From Ferdinandcohnia sp047238305 (GTDB lineage: Bacteria > Bacillota > Bacilli > Bacillales > Bacillaceae_L): a stretch of 64,000 bases of DNA. This document shows positions 1-8,941 of the stretch, piece by piece. Below the pieces are notes generated by a model. The model searched no databases. It was not told where the DNA came from and saw only the letters and a program-made list of their open reading frames with translations. How positions within the stretch are numbered: the stretch's first letter is position 1; the number at the start of each line of letters is the position of its first letter. Where the stretch lies: NCBI RefSeq assembly GCF_047238305.1, contig NZ_JBDFMO010000001.1, forward strand, positions 868,001-932,000, in the 5' to 3' direction. Both the position numbers and the translations under genes were made by a program.

Positions 1-2612
1 TCAAATTCAACCGCCTTTTCATCATTGTCATGCATTGAAACTAGGTCAGCAATATTTCCGATTAAATCGGATTTATCTTGTTCAGTAAGGCAAATAAAAG
101 CTTCTTTCGAATTAAATTTAACAACATGTTTTCTTTTCATTTTTACATCGATTCTATCAACAGAAAGCCTAACAATTTGCTGAAAAACTTCATCAATCAT
201 TGAATTCCTTAGCTTTTGAAAGTCTTCTTCCACAAAAGCTGAGTCCTGCATATGGAAAATTAGCTTTATTCTCTTAGCAAAAATATTCGCTTGTGTAGAC
301 ATGCTTGCACTTGCTTCAATTCCATTCTTTTTCTCTCTGAAATACTCAAAATTCCCAAGATAGTCAAATATATAAAAGTATTCCTTATCCTTTCCCTTTC
401 CAAAAAGATCAGGGCGTATTCTTGTCCCTCTACCAATCATTTGCCAGAATTTAATTTTTGAACGTACACGTTTAAAGAATACAAGGTTTACTATTTCCCT
501 AACATCGATTCCCGTGTCTAGCATATCAACGGATACTGCTATATGCGGTTCTTTGGTTGGATCTTTAAATTGTAAAATTAAATCCTGGGCATAATCATCA
601 TCGCTAACAATACGTTTACAAAATCCACCTTTATACTCTGGGTAAAGCTCATTAAAACGGTCCACAATAAACTGAGCGTGTCTCTTGTTAGTAGCAAAAA
701 TGATCGTTTTTCCTAAGCGTGTGCCACTCGCATTTTTCAAGCCATTCGTCATAAGATCATTGATTACATGGTCAACCGTATTCTGGTTAAAGATAAATTT
801 ATTAATTTCAGGTGCAGGAATTTCGTCTGGCATCGTACCATCTTCATCCGTAAAGTCTTCTTCATATCTTTCTCTTTCTTCCTTTGAAAGATCCTGATAG
901 GTAATCCCTTCAGATAAAAACTTTGTAGTTACCTCAATATTATGGAACGGAACCAATACATGATCCTTATACACTGCCGTGTCATAATCATAAGCAAAAG
1001 TTGGCACATTCTTTTGGACTTGAAAAAAGTCATAAGTGCTACTATGGACGTCTTCCCTTGGTGTTGCCGTTAAACCAACCACATATGCATCAAAATAATC
1101 AAATATAGCTTTATATTTCTTGAAAATACTTCTATGACTCTCATCAACGATGATAAGGTCAAAATGTGCAGGAGTAAATAAGCGACTACCATCAGGATTT
1201 CTAGCACTGTCTATAGAATTCAGCATCGTTGGATAGGTCGAGAATACTACCCGTGCATTTTTATCATCTTTATTGGATATAAGATTACATAAGGACATAT
1301 CCGGGAGATAAATTTTAAAGTCGCTCTTTGCTTGAGATACTAATGCCGTTCTATCAGCTAGAAACAATATATTCGTAATATAACCGCCTCTTGAAAGAAC
1401 ATCTGATAAACTAGCAGCCGTTCTTGTCTTTCCCGTCCCAGTCGCCATAACTAAAAGAGACCTCATATGTCCTTTTTCAATATTCTCAGCAACAGCTCTT
1501 ATCGCTTGTTTTTGATAATATCTGTCAGTTATCTTATCATCTATTTTGACCTCACTTAAATTTTTTCTCGAAAACCTCCGGTTATAAATTTTATGTAAAT
1601 CATCTCTTGAAAATGCACTACTAACCGCTCTTTGTGGACTAGTCTTATCATCCCATATAAAGTAATCATATCCGTTCGTATTAAAGATGATTGGCCGATG
1701 ACCTGTCATTTGTTCAATGCAGTTAGCGTATAACCATGCTTGGTGAGTACCCTGTTTTGGATCCTTGATTGTTCTTTTCGCCTCAATTAATGCAATAGGA
1801 GTACCATCCTTCCCCCAAAGTACATAATCAACAAAGCCCTGACCAGAACCTAATTCCTTTGGCATTCCAACAACTGGCATTTCTACTTCTACACAATCTT
1901 TTTTTGACGTTTGAGAAAAACTCCAACCTAGTGTTTTTAAGTCTACATCGATATACCTTTTTCGTGTTGCAAATTCTGAGAGATCTTTGCTTGTGAATTT
2001 TCTTTCTGCTTTATTCTCATCCTTATTTGCAGTGTATTCCTCGCTCTTTTTCTCGAGTTCTGCCACAAGTCTTGCAATTTCCTTATCTTTTTCATTGATT
2101 AGTTTATCCGTTTTCTTTTTAAAGTTCTTAAGTTCATTGGATAATTGAGTCTCTATTTTCTTAGCTAATTCCGCATTGGCATCAGTTCTAGGTATAAGCT
2201 TCTCATCAAACTTTCTATCTTCATAATCAGATCCATAGCAATAATCAATCCATTGGATAAATTCAAATAAAATTGAAAGTGATAGAATAGCATCATTATG
2301 AGAAATTGATTTTTCCGTATGTACAGCCATGTTTCCAACCTTAACAATATACTGAAGTTTCCCCCAGGTAGTCGGATCTACGGCATAACGAAATGATTCC
2401 TCGTGCACTAGAGCCTGCAGGTTGTCTTTATATGGCATTTTCATGGTAGTATCTGCAGAATAAACCCATTTAACAGCTAACTCGAACGCCTTTCTACTTC
2501 CAACTGCAGACATGGCAGGAGAAGTTATTAATACATTTTCGGCATCCAAACAAGCTTTGGAAAATAGCTTATATTCAGTGCTATCTTTTAAAAATTGAAA
2601 ATTGGTTGCCAC
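1..2612 (-). CDS. hsdR: Type I restriction enzyme R subunit HsdR (C-terminus cut by window edge)
   Basis: Open frame of about 870 codons running off the left edge without a stop. HsdR is the ATP-dependent translocase and nuclease of a type I restriction complex and cuts unmodified DNA far from the recognition site. Visible in order: an N-terminal DUF4145-like region, a PD-(D/E)XK nuclease core (FVDYVLWG followed by IALIEAKR), a Walker A motif ATGTGKT (near 1440), a DEAD-like motif DESHRS (near 1145), GLTATP, and the helicase motif QMIGRGTRIRPD. I chose the GTG start at 2612 because AGGTGAT lies just upstream and the 17-bp gap from hsdS fits an hsdM-hsdS-hsdR operon. The missing C-terminal part should be the HsdM-binding domain. 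It is cargo of the Tn7-like element. Confidence 0.93.
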   Translation of the reverse strand, partial: MATNFQFLKDSTEYKLFSKACLDAENVLITSPAMSAVGSRKAFELAVKWVYSADTTMKMPYKDNLQALVHEESFRYAVDPTTWGKLQYIVKVGNMAVHTEKSISHNDAILSLSILFEFIQWIDYCYGSDYEDRKFDEKLIPRTDANAELAKKIETQLSNELKNFKKKTDKLINEKDKEIARLVAELEKKSEEYTANKDENKAERKFTSKDLSEFATRKRYIDVDLKTLGWSFSQTSKKDCVEVEMPVVGMPKELGSGQGFVDYVLWGKDGTPIALIEAKRTIKDPKQGTHQAWLYANCIEQMTGHRPIIFNTNGYDYFIWDDKTSPQRAVSSAFSRDDLHKIYNRRFSRKNLSEVKIDDKITDRYYQKQAIRAVAENIEKGHMRSLLVMATGTGKTRTAASLSDVLSRGGYITNILFLADRTALVSQAKSDFKIYLPDMSLCNLISNKDDKNARVVFSTYPTMLNSIDSARNPDGSRLFTPAHFDLIIVDESHRSIFKKYKAIFDYFDAYVVGLTATPREDVHSSTYDFFQVQKNVPTFAYDYDTAVYKDHVLVPFHNIEVTTKFLSEGITYQDLSKEERERYEEDFTDEDGTMPDEIPAPEINKFIFNQNTVDHVINDLMTNGLKNASGTRLGKTIIFATNKRHAQFIVDRFNELYPEYKGGFCKRIVSDDDYAQDLILQFKDPTKEPHIAVSVDMLDTGIDVREIVNLVFFKRVRSKIKFWQMIGRGTRIRPDLFGKGKDKEYFYIFDYLGNFEYFREKKNGIEASASMSTQANIFAKRIKLIFHMQDSAFVEEDFQKLRNSMIDEVFQQIVRLSVDRIDVKMKRKHVVKFNSKEAFICLTEQDKSDLIGNIADLVSMHDNDEKAVEF

Positions 2613-2629
2613 ATAATCACCTGCTTTCG

Positions 2630-3799
2630 CTAATCGAAATATTTACTCATAAGACTATTGAAAAGATTTTGGCTTTCTATGATTGATTGTTTAACGATAT
2701 CTTTTTGTTCTTCAATTTTTGATACTATTTCGGCGAATTTATCCTGTAGTTCTGGCGGTGGTAATGGTAAAATGGCATTTTTTATCAAATTAAATTCAAT
2801 GTTATCAGCAGTTACAGATCTAACATTTTTCAAAAAATTCATTTGTGTCATTATAAAATAGTACAAAAGATATTCTGACTTAATAGTATTATTGACAACA
2901 AAGGCTTTCATATCTTGATTTACCGCAACAGGTACTTTATTTATTGCAACAGGTAATTTTCTCTTTAAAATTCCACTTCTAATTACCATTAGTATTGAAT
3001 TCGAAGGTATTAATTTCGCTGAACTATTACTAATAGCGTCCTCATTTATATGGTCTATGCTGTCTGAGATAAAAATAGTTTTCATATCTTTTGGTGTAAC
3101 CCACGGAATATCACCAACATAGTATTCAGGTTTACTTTTTGATGGTGTTCCTCCACCAAAAATATTTTCACAAACCTTTTCAACAGTGGTAATTTTCCAC
3201 TTTTTATCATTTATAACAAGGTCTCCAAATAAATCATAAAAAGTGGCTTCAACTAAATTATCAAGTTCTTGTAGCTGTTTTTTATGAATTTCAATTATTT
3301 CTTGAGTTTTATCTAATGTATTTGCTATTTCCTTTTGTGCATCTTTTGGTGGCATTGGAACCTTTGTCTTACGAACTAGTTCACTATTTAGATTATTAAC
3401 TACACCGCCGACTGCTGCTTTAATAAACTGTCTTTTAACAAATGGAGAACTTAAAGCATAATATAAAAATCTTTTTTCGAAAGAACTGTTACTATCTCGA
3501 ATTAATAACCAACCGTCATGAATACAACCGTCAATATTTAGAATATAAGGTCTACCAAAACTCATTGAATTTGATAAAATAAAATCTCCTTTTTTAACAA
3601 AACGGGACTTCTTCATTCCTTCTGGCTTGATTTTTTCTTTTGTACTATTTATATACATAGAATTTGATTCGGCATCACCAATTTTAATCCAATTAATCCC
3701 ATTTGGTTCATCAGTAATAAAACTAGAAATGGGTCTTGGGGAACCTCCTCTTTCGATAATACACACTTCCCCTAATTTCACATTTTCCCACTTACTCAT
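2630..3799 (-). CDS. hsdS: Type I restriction-modification specificity subunit HsdS
   Basis: 389 residues, a normal size for HsdS. The subunit recognises the split DNA target and holds HsdM and HsdR together. Two target-recognition domains are visible: the first half begins with WENVKLGEVC and ends before a coiled helix around residues 155-190 (KEIANTLDKTQEIIEIHKKQ). The second half begins near residue 203 (KITTVEKVCENIFGGGTPS) and ends with a second helix (LQDKFAEIVSKIEEQ). Its start overlaps the hsdM stop by 8 bp, so the two are translationally coupled. The target sequence cannot be read from the protein by eye; these domains vary quickly between strains. Confidence 0.93.
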   Translation of the reverse strand: MSKWENVKLGEVCIIERGGSPRPISSFITDEPNGINWIKIGDAESNSMYINSTKEKIKPEGMKKSRFVKKGDFILSNSMSFGRPYILNIDGCIHDGWLLIRDSNSSFEKRFLYYALSSPFVKRQFIKAAVGGVVNNLNSELVRKTKVPMPPKDAQKEIANTLDKTQEIIEIHKKQLQELDNLVEATFYDLFGDLVINDKKWKITTVEKVCENIFGGGTPSKSKPEYYVGDIPWVTPKDMKTIFISDSIDHINEDAISNSSAKLIPSNSILMVIRSGILKRKLPVAINKVPVAVNQDMKAFVVNNTIKSEYLLYYFIMTQMNFLKNVRSVTADNIEFNLIKNAILPLPPPELQDKFAEIVSKIEEQKDIVKQSIIESQNLFNSLMSKYFD

Positions 3800-5267
3800 T
3801 ATCCAGTAGCCCCCTCAATTCCTCCATCTTGGAACCTAAATCGATTGCCAATTCATCAAGGCGAGCCATTATAACTTCTGGCTTATCATATTCTACTTTT
3901 TCATATTCTATTTCTTTGTATCGATTTATCGACAAATCATATCCATTGTTCTCAATCTCTTCTTTATCAACTAGGAAGCTTTGTTCAGTTTTCTTCCTTG
4001 CCATTTCATTTTCGAGATTATGAAACCTGTTAATAATATCAGGGATATCACCTTCATTCCCCAACTTATTTCTCTTATCATCTAGTGAATAGCCATCTGA
4101 CTTCATATCATAAAACCATACTTTATCTGTTCCACCTGCATTTGTCTTTGCAAACACAAGAATAGCTGTAGAAACACCTGCATATGGTTTGAATACTCCA
4201 CTAGGCATAGAAATAACTGCTTGAAGGTTTTGGTTATCAACTAATTCCTCTCTTAGTGCTTTATGAGCTTTTGTAGTACCAAATAGTACTCCATCTGGAA
4301 CAATGCATGCACATCTTCCACCTAAATTCAGCATTCTAATAAACAATGCAACAAAGAGTAACTCTGTCTTTTTCGTATTGCTAATTGCTTTTAAATTATC
4401 ATGTATACTTTCAGCGTCTATAGTCCCTGTGAATGGTGGATTTGCTAAAATAACATCGTATGTATCTGTTACATCGTTTTCCTTTGATACACTATCAGAA
4501 TAATTGATTTGTGGGTTTGAGATAGAATGTAGCATAAGATTCATTGCAGATAAACGAAGCATTGTACGGTCCGTATCAAATCCACTAAAAGCCTCACCTT
4601 CAAACTTCTCCCACTGTTCTGTTGTCATTTCACTTTCATATTTATTTCTAATATATTCAGCAGCAGAAACTAGAAAGCCAGCTGTTCCACATGCTGGATC
4701 GCAAACTTTGTCATCAGGTGTAGGTTGAAGTAACTTAACCATCATATCTCGTATGTGCTTCGGTGTTCTGAACTGACCATTTTGACCCGCTACAGACAGT
4801 TTGCCGAGCATATACTCGTATAAATCTCCCTGCATATCGAGATCTTTAATGTCATGTTCGTATAATTCATCTAACCCAGTTATTATTTTCTGTAACACTT
4901 GTGGTGTTGGAATAAGGAACATGGCATCTTCCATATATCGTGAAAATGCTGATGCTTTATTGCTATTTATGGATTTGATAAAAGGGAACACCCTTTGACC
5001 AATTATTTCATAAATTTCCCTTGCATCCTTATCCTTGAATTTTGACCAACGCATTGCTTGACCTTCTTCGGTCTGTGGAAAAATCTTGTTTTTCTCTTCC
5101 ACACCAATTGCTTCAAGGCTTTCATATTCAATTTCTTTTTCATCTAAAGAGCGGATAAACATCAAATAAGTCAGTTGTTCAATAACGGTGAGAGGTTGTG
5201 TAATTCCCCCTGCCCATATATCCGTCCAAATTTTATCAATTTTATGTTTTATTTCTCCAGTAATCAT
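3792..5267 (-). CDS. hsdM: Type I restriction-modification DNA methyltransferase HsdM
   Basis: 491-residue N6-adenine DNA methyltransferase, the modification subunit of the type I complex. The N-terminal HsdM helical domain (about 1-130) precedes the catalytic domain. The SAM-binding motif DPACGTAGFL is near residue 187 and the N6-adenine motif NPPF near residue 276. It is the first gene of the hsdM-hsdS-hsdR operon and overlaps hsdS by 8 bp. Together with HsdS it protects host DNA and would be maintained as selfish or defensive cargo of the transposon. The 600 bp upstream hold no intact gene; a promoter is presumably there, but I see no convincing -35/-10 pair. Confidence 0.95.
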   Translation of the reverse strand: MITGEIKHKIDKIWTDIWAGGITQPLTVIEQLTYLMFIRSLDEKEIEYESLEAIGVEEKNKIFPQTEEGQAMRWSKFKDKDAREIYEIIGQRVFPFIKSINSNKASAFSRYMEDAMFLIPTPQVLQKIITGLDELYEHDIKDLDMQGDLYEYMLGKLSVAGQNGQFRTPKHIRDMMVKLLQPTPDDKVCDPACGTAGFLVSAAEYIRNKYESEMTTEQWEKFEGEAFSGFDTDRTMLRLSAMNLMLHSISNPQINYSDSVSKENDVTDTYDVILANPPFTGTIDAESIHDNLKAISNTKKTELLFVALFIRMLNLGGRCACIVPDGVLFGTTKAHKALREELVDNQNLQAVISMPSGVFKPYAGVSTAILVFAKTNAGGTDKVWFYDMKSDGYSLDDKRNKLGNEGDIPDIINRFHNLENEMARKKTEQSFLVDKEEIENNGYDLSINRYKEIEYEKVEYDKPEVIMARLDELAIDLGSKMEELRGLLDNE

Positions 5268-5492
5268 CTTGGTTCACCTAATGCTTTCTGTTATAATAAT
5301 AAAATTTCTTAGTCTCTACTAATAGAACTTATTTACCAATATAATACCATATTAATAGGCAAAACACTTTTACTATACTTAATTAAATTTCACCTATATC
5401 TAATTATCCATTGACTAGACAATATAATAAACATCCAATTTCTTTCAATAAGTGTCTATTTTTCAAAATAGCAATGAATAGAAAACACTCTT

Positions 5493-5642
5493 TTAACCTT
5501 TTATCAATAATTTCTTTTCAATCTCATTTCTCACTTTTTGACTCAAATCTTTATGTATTGGTCTATGACTTTCAACAGTCTTAAATGTGATATTTTTGCA
5601 GCCTTTTCTCTTAAGCTGACATATAACCATCGGAATTTTTTT
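5493..5642 (-). pseudogene. Orphan C-terminal fragment of the second TniQ gene (duplicated 3' tail)
   Basis: About 49 codons ending in a stop match the last residues of the TniQ protein at 10442-11920. They share the blocks KKIPMVI, QLKRKGCKNITFKT, SHRPI and NEIEKKLL with only scattered substitutions, and the stop codon is at the same place. By eye about 15 of 155 bases differ. A one-base change in the T run around 5636-5642 breaks the frame, and similarity ends there, so nothing upstream could make a protein. The non-coding DNA just downstream of the stop is also similar (from about 5470). This is a decayed duplication in direct orientation to the intact gene, 4.9 kb away, with the cargo cassettes between the two copies. 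Confidence 0.85.
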
Positions 5643-5743
5643 ATTAAGAAAAGTGGATCAATTATCTGCTACAGAGTTTCCACATGTGTATTTGGCACTT
5701 TAAAAATGATGTTAATGGCAGTATCTCTTATGAATATAAGAAA

Positions 5744-5839
5744 GCCTAAAATACGCAGGTAATGCATAAAACACTGCATATTTTAGGCTATTTTATTTTA
5801 TTCCTTATTGTGTTAAAGCTACCCTTTAGTTGAATAAGG
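5744..5839. repeat. Hairpin plus half copy of the cargo repeat; otherwise no gene in 5643-5880
   Basis: The arms 5744-5758 and 5774-5788 form a long stem (GCCTAAAATACGCAG with CTGCATATTTTAGGC) followed on the plus strand by a T-rich stretch. A second inverted repeat at 5803-5839 has arms CCTTATT...AATAAGG around an AAAGCTACCCTTT core. It resembles the first half of the repeats found after the other cargo genes, but the second (terminator) half is missing. It lies downstream of the membrane-protein gene at 5881. The remaining 5268-5470 stretch is AT-rich with nothing recognisable. Confidence 0.55.
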
Positions 5840-5880
5840 TTAAGTGATTATTTCTATAGAGGTTTGAATATCTTTATTTC

Positions 5881-6171
5881 TTATGCAAAATTTGCTCCAA
5901 ACCAAGCAAAGAAAATAATTACACCCGCATTAACTAAGGTGAGAATTAATGCTATGCTCGGTAATAGTTTTTTCTCATTCTTTGTAAAGAACGTTACAAT
6001 AGCCAAAATAAGAGATATTATAGTCCCAAATAATATAAAGACTAACATAAATCCTGTTGCACCCTCATTTGTCACTTGTGCAATTGGGTCAAGTAAGAAC
6101 CAAGTTAGCGTAACTAATACACTCAGAGTTAAAAGAACATAGCTTTTCCATGAAATAATTTTAGTATTCAA
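5881..6171 (-). CDS. Small membrane protein of unknown function
   Basis: 96 residues with three predicted membrane segments (about 10-27, 40-62, 72-92) and a short charged loop, FTKNEKK, between the last two. No enzymatic motif is seen and I do not recognise the family. GGAGG lies upstream of the ATG (TAGGAGGCGATATAATTG reading into the start). It is adjacent to another three-helix protein gene (6266-6571) in the same direction, so the two may have been acquired together. Cargo of the Tn7-like element. Confidence 0.6.
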   Translation of the reverse strand: MNTKIISWKSYVLLTLSVLVTLTWFLLDPIAQVTNEGATGFMLVFILFGTIISLILAIVTFFTKNEKKLLPSIALILTLVNAGVIIFFAWFGANFA

Positions 6172-6265
6172 TTATATCGCCTCCTATTTTAGATGTTCCA
6201 AAGAACCACTATTAAATGTTTCCGTTTGATTACCAATGGGGTTCTGGAAGTAACTTCTTTCGGGC

Positions 6266-6571
6266 TTATCTAATAATAACGTCGTATAGGAATGGGATGC
6301 CTACATCCAGGATAAGAAAAGCGATGGCGACAAAAAGGATGGTTCCAACTATTGGTAGTATCCATTTTCTTTTCTTGACTTGGAACCAGTAATTGATTGC
6401 CCACATTACCGTTAGGAGAGTAAGCGTAACCAATGCAACCATGCCAGAGGTCATGTTTTGGTTTGGACTAATATTAAAGACAGAGAAAAATGCGAGTAAT
6501 CCGATAGCTCCCAATAGGATTAAATTGACAACATGCACGACAATATTATAAATAGTATCATTGTTTTTCAT
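6266..6571 (-). CDS. Small membrane protein of unknown function
   Basis: 101 residues with three likely membrane helices (about 9-30, 43-62, 70-95) and a positively charged KKRK stretch around residue 67. No recognisable domain. It is upstream of, and in the same orientation as, the 96-residue membrane protein, with 94 bp between them and no copy of the cargo repeat in that gap. The two may form a small transcription unit. Function unknown; sequence suggests only an integral membrane location. Confidence 0.6.
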   Translation of the reverse strand: MKNNDTIYNIVVHVVNLILLGAIGLLAFFSVFNISPNQNMTSGMVALVTLTLLTVMWAINYWFQVKKRKWILPIVGTILFVAIAFLILDVGIPFLYDVIIR

Positions 6572-6685
6572 TAAATTTCCACCCCATTTATAACTTCTTT
6601 CTAACCTATACTTTAATACGTGCGAAACTAATCAAAGTTCCATTTTCCATTATTTCTCCATTTTTATTTAAGCGAAGTCCATTTT

Positions 6686-6760
6686 CTTATTGAACTAAAC
6701 TGCCTCTTTAGTTCAATAAGTTCAACAAAAAAGACGTATATCCCTTCCTGGATAAAGTCC
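6686..6760 (-). repeat. Cargo repeat copy R1 (palindrome plus terminator-like hairpin)
   Basis: Perfect 14-bp arms CTTATTGAACTAAA (6686-6699) and TTTAGTTCAATAAG (6707-6720) surround the core CTGCCT. Next comes a weaker hairpin at about 6733-6759 with TATATCC/GGATA pairing. Read on the minus strand the hairpin precedes a T-rich run. It sits 15 bp beyond the stop codon of the protease gene at 6775 and matches repeats after the other cargo genes. Confidence 0.75.
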
Positions 6761-6774
6761 AAAACAAATAACAG

Positions 6775-7671
6775 TTACTTAGAAAACAGACCACTATTAC
6801 TTATGATTGTATTAGAATTTAACAAGGTTGCTTCAGCTATGCCTACTTTATTCAGTTCCATAAATGATTGTACGATTTGGTAACCAACTGCATACCCAGC
6901 AAATGGAGATAGACCAACAGGTTGAAACCCTTGTTCTTTAGCAATGTCGTCTCCGAACATGTAACTACTTACTTCAGAAAATCCTTTTACATTTAATGCT
7001 TCTTTGATTATTTCTGTAGAATATTTCAGATCCTCGTCATCAAATGAGGTAACCCATGGGCCTAAGAGTTCTTCTCCATATAATTCTTTAGCAAATGATT
7101 CTGCAAGCCCTTCTATCACTAAATAGTCGCCTACAGTGACATTCCCATGATCCCAGTCAAAATAAGAAAAACGAATATTGTGATGGAATTCATGTGCGAT
7201 GACAGTTGGTATCCTTGGAATGTTATATTCATCAGGAAATATAGAAACTTGAATGAATCCAGGAATTCCCCCAAATCCACAATACCCCTTTTGGAGCTTG
7301 AGTCTGTCAGGATCAGCTATATACAAACCAAATTTCAATTCGTCAGCATTAATTCTCATTTCGTTACTTTGAAGAAAGTGAACGCATTTTTCTAATGTGT
7401 CAGTGGCTATTTGGATTGCTTTAATATCCTTTAGTTTGTTTAATGCCATGTTGCCCTTTACAGTTTCTGTAACGTCAAGATATCCAAGCATACTTGTTGC
7501 CATTAATACATCATAACCATTTGGTTCCTTTGCTTCTATAGGGACATTTATTGTTCTCCACATTTTTTCAAAGGGCTTCATCATTGAGTATCTAAAGAAA
7601 TTTGCATGCCCCTCTTCCAATCGGAATAGTTCTTCATATTGTTTAATTGTATCTTCAATTACTACTTTCAT
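6775..7671 (-). CDS. DUF2268-type putative zinc-dependent protease
   Basis: 298 residues. A metalloprotease signature HEFHH is at about residues 162-166 (IAHEFHHNIRF), followed by EGLAESFA about 28 residues later. This pattern is typical of gluzincins and of the DUF2268 (YjaZ-like) family of predicted Zn-dependent proteases: the two His and a downstream Glu would bind zinc, and the Glu of HEFHH would be the catalytic base. No signal peptide or membrane helix, so probably cytoplasmic. The start has GGTGGGAG just upstream. It is a single-gene unit ending in repeat R1. The substrate is unknown; family membership is an inference from motifs. Confidence 0.8.
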   Translation of the reverse strand: MKVVIEDTIKQYEELFRLEEGHANFFRYSMMKPFEKMWRTINVPIEAKEPNGYDVLMATSMLGYLDVTETVKGNMALNKLKDIKAIQIATDTLEKCVHFLQSNEMRINADELKFGLYIADPDRLKLQKGYCGFGGIPGFIQVSIFPDEYNIPRIPTVIAHEFHHNIRFSYFDWDHGNVTVGDYLVIEGLAESFAKELYGEELLGPWVTSFDDEDLKYSTEIIKEALNVKGFSEVSSYMFGDDIAKEQGFQPVGLSPFAGYAVGYQIVQSFMELNKVGIAEATLLNSNTIISNSGLFSK

Positions 7672-7756
7672 TCTCCCACCACTTTCTATTAAACTTTAAC
7701 CTTCACGATAAAGTATTACGCTACGTCAAAGTCAATAGGAATGTGAAGTTTTTCTT

Positions 7757-7831
7757 CTTAAACTAAACTGCCCCTATAGTTTAATAACTTCAACAAAAAA
7801 GTGCCTTAATCTTTCTTGGATTAACGCACCC
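7757..7831 (-). repeat. Cargo repeat copy R2
   Basis: TTAAACTA (7758-7765) and TAGTTTAA (7777-7784) flank an AACTGCCCC core. A hairpin follows at 7801-7829 with arms GTGCCTTAATC and GATTAACGCAC. On the minus strand this hairpin is followed directly by TTTTTTGTTG, a good intrinsic-terminator arrangement for the 72-residue gene ending at 7877. Confidence 0.8.
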
Positions 7832-7876
7832 TTTTCTTTAACGCGTTTTACATTCAGCAATCACTTCAAATAAAGG

Positions 7877-8095
7877 TTATTGTCCCACCTCATTATTTTC
7901 TTGTAGTGTTTTTATCAGTTCTTCAAAATTCTCATTAAATCTGTTTAATTCATAATCATAAGATCCGTTACCTGTATTGTTTCTTGTTGAATCCCTTATG
8001 GCACTTGATATAGTAAAAGCAGAAAATAGTATGCATATACTTAAAATAACTATTGCACCTGTCAAAGACAACCTTGGTTTTTTCTCGATCAACAC
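7877..8095 (-). CDS. Small membrane-anchored protein of unknown function
   Basis: 72 residues. A basic N-terminus (MLIEKKPRLS) precedes one hydrophobic segment (about 11-30), then a polar tail rich in Asn, Glu and Gln. This suggests a single-pass protein with most of the chain outside the cell or, less likely, an uncleaved signal peptide. The AGGGGGG run lies 6-8 bp before the start. No family recognised. It forms its own unit ending in repeat R2. Confidence 0.55.
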   Translation of the reverse strand: MLIEKKPRLSLTGAIVILSICILFSAFTISSAIRDSTRNNTGNGSYDYELNRFNENFEELIKTLQENNEVGQ

Positions 8096-8192
8096 TATCC
8101 CCCCCTAATACATAGTTTAATTCACTAATTAGTACACTTTAAGTGTAACACTCAGCCTCTTATATTTGGGATATTTTTTCCATTTCTTCTTC

Positions 8193-8270
8193 CACTAACC
8201 TGCTTCGTTAACTTAATAACTTCAACAAAAAGGTGCGTAATCCTTCTTGGATCAACGCACCCGTTAGTTG
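8193..8270 (-). repeat. Cargo repeat copy R3
   Basis: Contains CTAACCTGCTTCGTTAACTT, AACAAAAAGG, then a strong hairpin with arms GTGCGT (8233-8238) and ACGCAC (8255-8260) extended by AATCC/GGAT. The bases CGTTAACTTAA and CGTTAGTTGAA on either side form a direct repeat. The stop codon of the 8264-8818 gene lies inside the repeat's CGTTAG end. On the minus strand the hairpin is followed by TTTTTGTTGAAG, so it should also terminate transcription. Confidence 0.8.
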
Positions 8271-8818
8271 AAGTAATAGACTAATTCAATTTCATTATCG
8301 TTTCCATCTAATAGTATAAATTCATCAGGAAGAGGGTTCTCAAAATGGTCAGGTACTTTTTCGTATATAAGTAATGATTCGTCATCAGGCATGTTCAATT
8401 TAAGGTCATGTATCTTATTTCTTGAATTGATTAAAATAGTGTTAATTTTCAAATTAGGGTTTTTCCCATACAAAACTATGTACTTACCTTCACTTGTTTC
8501 TATTAACCGATTATTAATTAGACTCCCGCCATGACTACTCGTAACTATTTTCAACTTACCATTTACTCCTTCAACAAGGTGAGCGTATCCATACCCTTCA
8601 TGGAATTGAAATAATGATACATATGATTTTGAATCATCAAGTTGTACCACTTTTAGTATATTAGGTTCATAAACTTCCATACTATACCCTCTATTTAGCC
8701 AAACTTTTAAACTTGATTGGATAGCTTCTTTATCATTTTCAATTTTATATTCATTAAAATAGTAAAATGAAAATCCAATGCCGAACACTAAAAGAAAAAA
8801 CAATATTTTTATTTTCAT
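8264..8818 (-). CDS. Secreted or membrane-anchored protein of unknown function
   Basis: 184 residues from the ATG at 8818. I preferred this start over the TTG seven codons upstream because GGAGGGGG lies within that upstream stretch and would serve as its ribosome binding site. A single hydrophobic segment, about residues 4-21 (KILFFLLVFGIGFSFYYF), is a membrane anchor or uncleaved signal; the rest is soluble and should be extracytoplasmic. No family recognised. The stop codon falls within the end of repeat R3, so the gene and the repeat are physically fused. Confidence 0.6.
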   Translation of the reverse strand: MKIKILFFLLVFGIGFSFYYFNEYKIENDKEAIQSSLKVWLNRGYSMEVYEPNILKVVQLDDSKSYVSLFQFHEGYGYAHLVEGVNGKLKIVTSSHGGSLINNRLIETSEGKYIVLYGKNPNLKINTILINSRNKIHDLKLNMPDDESLLIYEKVPDHFENPLPDEFILLDGNDNEIELVYYFN

Positions 8819-8855
8819 TCTGACTTTATCCCCCTCCAAATTCTCTTATTATTTT

Positions 8856-8938
8856 CCACTAAACTGCTCCAGTAGTACAACAAGAAAAAGCTACCCTGAC
8901 AGCTCTGTTCTTAAACTCTTGGACCCGTTACTACAATA
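8856..8938 (-). repeat. Cargo repeat copy R4 (diverged)
   Basis: ACTAAACTGCTCCAGTAGTACAA begins the copy and GGACCCGTTACTACAATAATA ends it. The shared GTAGTACAA/GTTACTACAA pair flanks the middle part, but the hairpin in between (AGCT...AGCT) is much weaker than in other copies. It lies 3 bp beyond the stop codon of the gene at 8942. Confidence 0.6.
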
Positions 8939-8941
8939 ATA

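Noticed and set aside
5268..5470. Promoter for hsdM-hsdS-hsdR
   Set aside because: Several TATTAT-like boxes exist in this AT-rich stretch but none has a credible -35 at 16-18 bp, so no specific promoter is claimed.
685..5762. Plus-strand frames opposite hsdR, hsdS, hsdM and the tniQ tail
   Set aside because: They are antisense to confidently identified genes and lack start signals.
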